Positions 57,759 to 64,000 of a stretch of 64,000 nucleotides of DNA are shown here, in pieces. The stretch lies in assembly GCF_000729995.1 (NCBI RefSeq), contig NZ_JNFG01000001.1, positions 62,001-126,000 on the forward strand, written 5' to 3'. This stretch comes from Caballeronia sordidicola (GTDB lineage: Bacteria; Pseudomonadota; Gammaproteobacteria; Burkholderiales; Burkholderiaceae). Every line of letters begins with the position of its first letter. Within the stretch, counting starts at the first letter, position 1. The notes below the pieces were generated by a model. The model saw only the letters and a program-made list of their open reading frames with translations, was not told the origin of the DNA and did not search any database. The position numbers and the translations under genes were made by a program.

Positions 57759-58760
57759 TTATTGCGGCGGCAAATACTTCAGAGGGTCGACAGGTTTGCC
57801 CTGCCGGCGAACTTCGAAATGCAACATCACACGGTCCGAATCACTGTTGCCCATCTCGGCGATTTTCTGCCCTTTTGTCACCGCGTCTCCTTCTTTTACC
57901 ATCAAAGCACTGTTATGTGCGTACGCGGTAAGAAAAGTTGCGTCGTGCTTGATGATGACCAGATTTCCATAGCCGCGCAGACCGTTGCCGGAGTAGACGA
58001 CCCGTCCATCGGCCGCTGCATTGACCGGATCTCCGCTTGCGCCGCCAATGTTCAAACCTTTGTTCTTCGCTTCGTCGAACGTGCCGAGAATCGGTCCACG
58101 CGCCGGCCAGATGAACGCCGGTTGCGCAGCCGGAACCGCGGCCGCGCCATTGTCGACACCCGTTCCCGGCGGCTGCGTCATGGCCAAGCCTGGCGCCGCT
58201 GTGCCCGGCATGGCCCCCATGCCGGAAGACGTACCGTAATTCGGTGCCGGCGGGGTACTGCCGTTTGCGTACCCATTCGTGCCAGGCGCCGTACCGGGGG
58301 CCGCCGCCGAATTCGCTCCGTACGTATTGTTGAGCGGCTGGGCCTGCACCCCACCGCCAACAATCGGAGCGGTAGAAACGCCCGGTGTTGCAGCCGCGAG
58401 ATTGGCGCCCGGAGGCGCCACGCGCAGCAACTGGTCGACTTCAATCTGGTTCGGGTTCGTCATGTTGTTCCACGACGCGATATCCCGATAATTCTGGCCG
58501 TTTTCCAGTGCGATCCGGTATAGGGTGTCACCCGGCTTCACCCGGTAGTAACCCGGCGGCGGCGGACCCGGCGGCAACGCGGCTCCATCCTGGGCGGTCT
58601 GCGTGCCGATAGCGGATCCAGTCCGGTCGACGACGGGCGCCTGATCCATCCGGGTCGCGCAGGCGGCCAGTGCGGACAGCGCCACGACGCATACACCGCG
58701 CTGAACCACCGACAGACCGGGGTTCGCGCTCACTTCTCGTTTAGCACGCAACATACTCAT
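57759..58760 (-). CDS. nlpD: LysM/M23 lipoprotein NlpD (murein hydrolase activator)
   Basis: 333-residue outer-membrane lipoprotein activating cell-division amidases. The lipobox LAAC puts Cys34 at the lipid site. A LysM domain (about 83-130, [28 protein letters not shown]) is followed by a Gly/Ala/Pro-rich linker. A C-terminal M23 peptidase-like domain (about 210-330, [30 protein letters not shown]) lacks several catalytic zinc ligands, as in NlpD. The start is the ATG at 58760. It is 5 bp downstream of pcm and 11 bp before rpoS. Confidence 0.92.
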   Translation of the reverse strand: MSMLRAKREVSANPGLSVVQRGVCVVALSALAACATRMDQAPVVDRTGSAIGTQTAQDGAALPPGPPPPGYYRVKPGDTLYRIALENGQNYRDIASWNNMTNPNQIEVDQLLRVAPPGANLAAATPGVSTAPIVGGGVQAQPLNNTYGANSAAAPGTAPGTNGYANGSTPPAPNYGTSSGMGAMPGTAAPGLAMTQPPGTGVDNGAAAVPAAQPAFIWPARGPILGTFDEAKNKGLNIGGASGDPVNAAADGRVVYSGNGLRGYGNLVIIKHDATFLTAYAHNSALMVKEGDAVTKGQKIAEMGNSDSDRVMLHFEVRRQGKPVDPLKYLPPQ

Positions 58761-58765
58761 CGGTG

Positions 58766-59974
58766 TCAAATCACTCCGGATTTTAAGGGTACAAAGAAAA
58801 CCCGATCGAGCTGCGACTCGCGCCACTGAGTGGGCGAAACGCGCTCGACGAGTGTCAGTATCTGCGCTTGCGCCGTCTGGGATCCGACGGGCGCAACAAG
58901 TCTGCCGCCTACAGCGAGTTGATCGAGCAACGCCTGCGGAACGTCGAGGCCGGCACAGGCAATCACAATGGCGTCGAACGGCGCGACCGCCGGTAATCCG
59001 AGGCGCCCATCGCCGTAATGCAGACGGATGTTCGGCACACGCAATGGCCGCAGGTTCAGCTTCGCCCGCTCGGATAACGGCCGGATCCGCTCAATGGAAT
59101 ACACGTCAGTTGCAACCTGCGACAGCACGGCCGCCTGATACCCGCAGCCCGTGCCGATTTCCAGCACATTCCTGAGCGTGCGCCCGGTGGCGACCAGCTC
59201 GATCATCCGCGCGACCACCGACGGCTTCGAGATAGTCTGATGATGACCGATGGGCAGCGCCGCATCTTCATAGGCCTGCGTGGCAAGTCCGGGATCGACG
59301 AACATATGGCGCGGAACGGCGGCCATGGCGGCTAGCACGCGTGCGTCCGTAATGCCGTTGGCACGCAGCCGTTCGACCATGCGCTCGCGCACTCGTTCCG
59401 ATGTCAGCGCGTGGGTGCTTTGCTGCCCGGCCTGTGATGCAGTCTTTCGGACGGCGCTCGATTTGACCTCTGGCTGCGGCGCCGGTTGTGACTTCGATTT
59501 TGCATCCAGCTTTATGTTCGTCCTGGACTTTGGCTGAGCATCGCGTGTGTCGTTCGGACGCGCACCCGAGCGCAACGCGCCAGGCTGATGATGCGCGACC
59601 ACCGTGGAAGGCTTCGACGCAGCATGCAATCTTGCTGCCGAACGATGTCCATCTCCCGCCGATGCAGCCTGACTCCCCGCCACGCCTCGCGCCGCCGTGT
59701 TGCCCGCGAGCGCCTTTGATTCAGGTTTCGCCGCCACACTCGCCTTCATCCCGGCATGCATGCCAGCCGATGGTTTTACTGCCCTTCCGGCCGCGAGCTT
59801 CGGGGCGGCTGCAGAGACCTTGTGCGTGCCGGCCGCGGATTTCAAAACGCCGCCACCCGAAATCGCCTTCAATGCCGGCTTGCTGCGCGCATCGGGACGC
59901 GCAGTCGCCTTGCGCGGCTCGCGCACCAGATCGGCGAGCGCCAGCGGAAAGCGTTTCGCGCGTTCGTCCGTCAT
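58766..59974 (-). CDS. pcm: protein-L-isoaspartate O-methyltransferase Pcm with long N-terminal extension
   Basis: Repairs isomerised aspartate residues by SAM-dependent methylation. 402 residues; the catalytic core (about 190-402) is standard: [28 protein letters not shown] motif [17 protein letters not shown], and DAIVIACAG. The preceding 190 residues are low-complexity, Ala/Lys/Ser-rich and probably disordered. The ATG at 59974 overlaps the surE stop by 4 bp, so the extension is very likely translated. Extended Pcm proteins occur in Burkholderia relatives, but the function of the extension is unknown. Confidence 0.9.
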   Translation of the reverse strand: MTDERAKRFPLALADLVREPRKATARPDARSKPALKAISGGGVLKSAAGTHKVSAAAPKLAAGRAVKPSAGMHAGMKASVAAKPESKALAGNTAARGVAGSQAASAGDGHRSAARLHAASKPSTVVAHHQPGALRSGARPNDTRDAQPKSRTNIKLDAKSKSQPAPQPEVKSSAVRKTASQAGQQSTHALTSERVRERMVERLRANGITDARVLAAMAAVPRHMFVDPGLATQAYEDAALPIGHHQTISKPSVVARMIELVATGRTLRNVLEIGTGCGYQAAVLSQVATDVYSIERIRPLSERAKLNLRPLRVPNIRLHYGDGRLGLPAVAPFDAIVIACAGLDVPQALLDQLAVGGRLVAPVGSQTAQAQILTLVERVSPTQWRESQLDRVFFVPLKSGVI

Positions 59975-60729
59975 GAACGGCGGCTCCGTGCTTCAGCCCA
60001 CTCGCGCGTAGCCGGCAGCAGCTTGGTGTGTGTCAGATCGAGTTGCAGCGGCGTAATCGATATATGGCCGTTCGCGACCGCATGGAAGTCCGTGCCCTCG
60101 CTCGCATCGAGCGCGTCGCCGGATGGCCCGATCCACCAGATCGGGTTACCGCGCGGATCGATTTGCCGAACGACCGGCTGCGACGGATGGCGTTTGCCCA
60201 GCCGCGTAATGCGCCACTCGCCCATCTCGTCATACGGCAGACTCGGAATGTTCACGTTGAGCAGCGGATGGCCGGGCATGGGGTGCGCGAGATAATGCGC
60301 GACGATGTCCGCCGCCACGCGCGCCGCGTCCTCCAGATGCAGCCAGTCGCGCCCGACCAGCGAGAAGGCAATGGCCGGCACGCCGAACATGAACCCTTCC
60401 GTGGCCGCCGCGACCGTGCCGGAATACAGCGTGTCCTCGCCCATGTTCTGGCCGTTGTTGATCCCCGATACGACCAGATCCGGCTGCTCGGCCAACATGC
60501 CCGTCAGCGCGATGTGCACCGAATCCGTTGGCGTGCCGTTCACGTAGTTGAAACCGTTCGCCGCGGTGTGAATGATGAGCGGGCGCGACAGCGTCAGTGA
60601 GTTCGAAGCGCCGCTGCAGTTTTGCTCCGGCGCCATCACAGTGACTTCGCCAAGCGGCTGCATGGCCTCGTGCAGCACGTTAAGGCCGCGGGCCAGATAA
60701 CCGTCGTCGTTGCTGAGTAGGATTCGCAT
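59971..60729 (-). CDS. surE: 5'/3'-nucleotidase SurE
   Basis: 252-residue metal-dependent nucleotidase of the stationary-phase survival system. [15 protein letters not shown] holds the metal-binding Asp pair. [45 protein letters not shown] and the internal [11 protein letters not shown] are diagnostic. The ATGA overlap with pcm indicates translational coupling. It heads the block surE-pcm-nlpD-rpoS, the classic order for these genes. Confidence 0.96.
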   Translation of the reverse strand: MRILLSNDDGYLARGLNVLHEAMQPLGEVTVMAPEQNCSGASNSLTLSRPLIIHTAANGFNYVNGTPTDSVHIALTGMLAEQPDLVVSGINNGQNMGEDTLYSGTVAAATEGFMFGVPAIAFSLVGRDWLHLEDAARVAADIVAHYLAHPMPGHPLLNVNIPSLPYDEMGEWRITRLGKRHPSQPVVRQIDPRGNPIWWIGPSGDALDASEGTDFHAVANGHISITPLQLDLTHTKLLPATREWAEARSRRS

Positions 60730-60925
60730 CCGACGATTGTAACCGAGGAAGGAAGGCCCGCGGATCGACGTCGGGGCCCTCGGCCAAACGGTCTGCTACA
60801 GCGCTTTACAGTGGGCAAATTGCGCGCGTTTTATAGACCGTCCGGCCAACGCGACAGCGGCAGCAGCACGCTCACGCAGCCCTGATCTACACTGCCAGAT
60901 CACGATAATTTCACCCGGAGACACC

Positions 60926-61900
60926 ATGCGCGCCATTCGATGCAACCAGTACGGACCACCGGAGTCCCTCGTCCTCGAAACACTGCCCGATCTGCAGCCC
61001 GGGCCGGGCCAGGTTGTGATCGACGTACGCGCCGCCAGCGTGAACTTCCCTGACGTCCTCGTGATCCAGAACAAGTATCAGATGAAACCCGAACTGCCGT
61101 TCACGCCGGGTTCCGAATTCGCCGGTGTGGTGCGGGCCGTGGGTCCGGACGTCAAGCGGCTGAAGGCCGGCATGCGGGTCGCCGCCTACACGGCGCAGGG
61201 CGCGTTCGCCGAGCAGGCGCTGGCAAGCGAGGCGGCATGTATGCCGTTGCCCGACGACATCGACTTCGCCAGCGCTGCAGCCATTACGCTCGCGTACGGC
61301 ACCTCGCACCACGCCGTGGTCGACCGGGGTGCACTGAAGGCCGGTGAAACCATGCTCGTGCTGGGCGCGGCGGGCGGCGTCGGGCTGGCAGCGGTGGAAA
61401 TTGGCAAGGCGCTCGGTGCGCGCGTGATTGCGGCGGCGTCGAGTCCGGAGAAGCTCGCGTTGTGCGTGAAACATGGTGCGGACGCCACCATCGACTACAC
61501 GAGTGAAAACCTGCGCGAACGGATCAAGGCGCTGACAGACGGGAACGGGCCCGACGTCATCTACGATCCGGTCGGCGGCGAGTACGCGGAGCCGGCTTTT
61601 CGCAGTATCGGGTGGCGCGGCCGGTATCTCGTGGTCGGGTTTGCGAACGGCGAGATTCCGAAGCTGCCGCTCAACCTCGCGCTGCTCAAGGGCGCAAGTA
61701 TTGTCGGCGTGTTCTGGGGCCAGCATATCCAGCGGGAGCCCGGATTGGCGAGTGCCGCGTTGCAGCAGATTTTCGGTTGGATCAAGGAAGGCCGGGTACG
61801 GCCGCATGTCACGAAGCGCTACGCTCTTGAAGAGACCGCCGCCGCGTTGAACGAGATGGCTAGCCGACGGGTGTCGGGGAAGATCGTGATCGAACCTTGA
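60926..61900 (+). CDS. NADPH:quinone oxidoreductase (MDR family)
   Basis: 324-residue zinc-independent oxidoreductase. A GroES-like domain (about 1-120) and a Rossmann domain with GAAGGVGLAAVEIGKALGARV near residue 150 are present. The N-terminal pattern RAIRCNQYGPPESLVLETLPD fits the quinone oxidoreductase/zeta-crystallin group. Quinones or enoyl compounds are likely substrates, but the exact one is not readable. The start is the ATG at 60926, with GGAG upstream. Divergent from surE, convergent with the CoA-transferase. Confidence 0.9.
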   Translation: MRAIRCNQYGPPESLVLETLPDLQPGPGQVVIDVRAASVNFPDVLVIQNKYQMKPELPFTPGSEFAGVVRAVGPDVKRLKAGMRVAAYTAQGAFAEQALASEAACMPLPDDIDFASAAAITLAYGTSHHAVVDRGALKAGETMLVLGAAGGVGLAAVEIGKALGARVIAAASSPEKLALCVKHGADATIDYTSENLRERIKALTDGNGPDVIYDPVGGEYAEPAFRSIGWRGRYLVVGFANGEIPKLPLNLALLKGASIVGVFWGQHIQREPGLASAALQQIFGWIKEGRVRPHVTKRYALEETAAALNEMASRRVSGKIVIEP

Positions 61901-62186
61901 TGGATCGTGAGGTGGCGGATGACGGTTGCGTGTTCTCACAACGTTGAACAAGCTGGCCGCCGATCTCACATCTTTTCGATATCGCAGGTGCTCGGCTGGC
62001 GTTTCATCGAATGTCGCGCTCACTCCGGCGTTGCACAGGGTCTCCTCAAGCACCAGCGCTCATGCCGTCTGTACCCGGTGCTGGCGAGCACGGCGTTGAT
62101 GTCGAAGCTACCTTTAGCTTGCAGGATCAGCTAGCCGACCCCGCGTGCCGAGTTCTGTGTTTTGCGGACCGTTGACGTGGAAATGC

Positions 62187-63392
62187 TTAAATCGCCTTGC
62201 TCGCCCGCAGTCGCGCAATCTCGTCAGGCTCATACCCGAGAGATTGCAGGACTTCATCGGTGTGTTCGCCGAGTTGCGGGCCGAGCCAGCGTGTCTCGCC
62301 CGGGGTCTCCGACAACTTCGGTGTGACGTTCGGCAGCGCAATCTCCCGGCCATCCTGCCAGGGAAAATGCTGGATCATCTGGCGCGCGATGTATTGCGGA
62401 TCGGTGAACATATCGGCCACGCTGTAGATCCGGCCGGCAGGAACATCCGCGGCGTTCAGCACGGCGAGCGCCTCATCGATGGAACGGGTACAAAGCCATA
62501 CGCGGATAGCATCGTCAATTTCCCGCGTGCGCGGCACACGCCCGTCATTCGATGCCAGCGTGGGATCGTTGCCCAGGTCCTCGCGGCCGATGGCAAGCAT
62601 CAGCCGTTTGAAGATTGGATCGCTGTTGCCGCCAATCACAATGCTGCCGTCGCGGCACGGATACGTATTCGACGGCACGATGCCCGGCAGCGACGCGCCC
62701 GTGCGCTCGCGGATCATGCCGTACACGCCGTATTCGGGGACAACGCTTTCCATCATGTTGAAGACGGCTTCGTACAGCGCGACATCGACTACTTGTCCTT
62801 TGCCGCCATTCGCTTGCCGGTGATGCAACGCCATCAGCGCGCCGATCACGCCATGCAGCGCTGCAATGGAGTCACCAATGGAAATGCCGATGCGCGGCGG
62901 CGGCAGGTCCGGGTAACCGGTGATGTGGCGCAATCCGCCCATCGATTCGGCGATGGCGCCAAAGCCCGGCCGGTCGCGATACGGCCCGGTCTGCCCGTAG
63001 CCCGACAGGCGCACCATCACGAGACCGCGGTTCTCGGCCGACAACACCTCGTAACCCAGCCCGAGTTTCTCGAGCAAGCCCGGCCGGAAATTCTCGACGA
63101 CGATATCGGCTTCCTTCGCCAGCCGCCGGACGATTTCCTTGCCTTCGGGGGACTTGAGGTTGACCGTCACCGACTTTTTATTGCGTGCCTGGACGGCCCA
63201 CCATAGAGATGTCCCACCCACTTCCGGATACAGCTTGCGCCATTTGCGCAGCGGATCGCCGCCGTTAGGATCTTCGATCTTGATCACGTCGGCGCCAAAC
63301 TCGCCCATGAAGCGTGCGGCGAACGGCCCGGCGATCAGCGTACCGAGTTCGAGCACCTTGACGCCGGCGAGCGGTCCCGAAGAAACGCTCAT
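62187..63392 (-). CDS. CoA-transferase, CaiB/BaiF family (class III)
   Basis: 401-residue enzyme moving CoA between carboxylic acids. N-terminal GVKVLELGTLIAGPFAARFMGEFGADVIKIEDP and SVTVNLKSPEGKEIVRRLA are diagnostic; the catalytic aspartate is probably the one in ISIGDSIAALHG. Substrates in the family include formyl/oxalyl, carnitine and bile-acid CoA esters; nothing here decides. The ATG at 63392 is preceded by GAAGGAGA. No partner genes of a catabolic pathway are adjacent. Confidence 0.9.
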   Translation of the reverse strand: MSVSSGPLAGVKVLELGTLIAGPFAARFMGEFGADVIKIEDPNGGDPLRKWRKLYPEVGGTSLWWAVQARNKKSVTVNLKSPEGKEIVRRLAKEADIVVENFRPGLLEKLGLGYEVLSAENRGLVMVRLSGYGQTGPYRDRPGFGAIAESMGGLRHITGYPDLPPPRIGISIGDSIAALHGVIGALMALHHRQANGGKGQVVDVALYEAVFNMMESVVPEYGVYGMIRERTGASLPGIVPSNTYPCRDGSIVIGGNSDPIFKRLMLAIGREDLGNDPTLASNDGRVPRTREIDDAIRVWLCTRSIDEALAVLNAADVPAGRIYSVADMFTDPQYIARQMIQHFPWQDGREIALPNVTPKLSETPGETRWLGPQLGEHTDEVLQSLGYEPDEIARLRASKAI

Positions 63393-63472
63393 GGTGTCTC
63401 CTTCGTTGTCAGTTTCGAAGCGGTTTGAAGTGGTTTATCTGGGCCGGAAAGGCCTTCAGTGCGCATCGCCTT

Positions 63473-63697
63473 TTACAGCGGAATGTCGAGCGCCTTGAAC
63501 CGCGGCGACCCGTCGGCGAGTGTGCCGTTGAATAATTCCGCCGGACGCACCCACAGGCCATGATCGTGCGGCCAGAGATGCTCATAGACGATCATCGGCT
63601 CTTCCGTCTCTGAATGCCTCGCCACGCCGATCACGCGATATAAACCGCCCTTGTAATGCCGGTGCGTGGCGAGCGCCAATGCTTCTGCTTCAGTCAT
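63473..63697 (-). CDS. DUF1653 small protein
   Basis: 74-residue protein whose core HYKGGLYRVIGVARHSETEEPMIVYEHL and VRPAELFNG match the DUF1653 family, a small beta-barrel-like domain of unknown function. It lies between recR and the CoA-transferase gene, all on the minus strand; there is no functional clue beyond the family. Confidence 0.85.
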   Translation of the reverse strand: MTEAEALALATHRHYKGGLYRVIGVARHSETEEPMIVYEHLWPHDHGLWVRPAELFNGTLADGSPRFKALDIPL

Positions 63698-63741
63698 ATC
63701 GTTGCCTTGTTGCGGTGTGACTAACGCCTACAAACTGCTGT

Positions 63742-64000
63742 CTAAACTGAGCGCCGGTCAAGCATTGCACGCGCAATCGTACCCGCGTCAACGTATTCGA
63801 GTTCGCCGCCTACCGGCACTCCGCGCGCCAGGCGCGTCACCTTCAGGCCCTTCGACTTGAGCGTCTGTGCGAGGTAATGCGCAGTCGCCTCGCCTTCGTT
63901 CGTGAAGTTCGTAGCGAGCACGATTTCCTTCACGAGGCCGTCAGTGGCGCGCTGGATCAGGCGATCGAAATGGATCTCTTTCGGCCCGATGCCATCGAGC
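63742..64000 (-). CDS. recR: recombination mediator RecR (5' end beyond window)
   Basis: C-terminal 85 codons of RecR, which with RecFO loads RecA on gapped DNA. The visible part covers the end of the Toprim domain ([22 protein letters not shown]) and the conserved [24 protein letters not shown] ending. The gene continues past 64000, so the start, the zinc-finger and the rest of the Toprim domain are not seen. The in-frame ATG at 63933 is internal. Identification is safe because this C-terminal signature is RecR-specific. Confidence 0.93.
   Translation of the reverse strand, partial: LDGIGPKEIHFDRLIQRATDGLVKEIVLATNFTNEGEATAHYLAQTLKSKGLKVTRLARGVPVGGELEYVDAGTIARAMLDRRSV

Noticed and set aside
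60911..62053. 380-codon minus-strand frame opposite the quinone oxidoreductase
   Set aside because: Antisense to a gene with clear Rossmann motifs; no motif in the frame itself.
61901..62186. 286-bp gap between the convergent quinone oxidoreductase and CoA-transferase genes, inspected for a decayed gene or terminator
   Set aside because: No stem with a T-run and no frame with family resemblance found; I see nothing supportable there.

Overview
The window is a GC-rich chromosomal segment of a beta-proteobacterium of the Burkholderia/Paraburkholderia/Caballeronia group. The grounds are the class I PHA operon phaC-phaA-phaB-phaR, the block ndk-rlmN-rodZ-ispG-hisS-yfgM-bamB-der-hfq-hflX-hflK-hflC-DUF2065-hisZ-purA, and the stationary-phase block surE-pcm-nlpD-rpoS. 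Most genes lie on the minus strand. I recognise no rRNA, tRNA, CRISPR array, insertion sequence or prophage. The window is mainly housekeeping DNA with a few accessory islands. Gene identities come from reading translated motifs; no database search was run.

Left part (1-11800): a non-homologous end-joining pair (ligD, cut by the left edge, and ku), a secreted protein of unknown function, and an MDR-family oxidoreductase divergent from a LysR regulator. A brnT-brnA toxin-antitoxin pair follows, with an inverted repeat just upstream, then an orphan cytochrome P450, serB, a metC-like lyase and a lipoprotein.

PHA and accessory part (11827-22375): a second thiolase (bktB type), rimO and dusC. A higB-higA toxin-antitoxin pair comes next, with a palindrome inside its promoter and a divergent solitary HTH antitoxin gene beside it. 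Then come phaR, phaB, phaA and phaC. PhaA and PhaB make (R)-3-hydroxybutyryl-CoA from acetyl-CoA, PhaC polymerises it, PhaR senses polymer and represses, and the bktB-type thiolase could supply longer precursors. Three 13-bp tandem repeats sit between phaC and phaA.

Central part (22766-36037): pgeF and rluD (4-bp overlap) diverge from bamD. Then come a tyrosine/proline-rich secreted protein, a DinG/XPD-type helicase, a YdcH-like small protein, a secreted glutamine-rich protein, tex, the potassium transporter kup and a phosphoribosyltransferase.

Right part (36065-64000): purA, hisZ, DUF2065, the hflC/hflK/hflX/hfq cluster, der, bamB, yfgM, hisS, ispG, rodZ, rlmN and ndk. They are followed by a plus-strand Bax-inhibitor-1-like membrane protein. 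Next is a tightly packed stationary-phase block (surE, pcm, nlpD, rpoS, a DEDD exonuclease, rlmD), a quinone oxidoreductase, a CoA-transferase, a DUF1653 gene and the end of recR. Several intrinsic terminators with clear stems and T-runs mark the transcription units.

Nothing here is convincingly a new multi-gene system. The most unusual signals are the higBA promoter, which predicts a leaderless toxin mRNA, with an orphan antitoxin gene beside it, and the tandem repeats before phaA.
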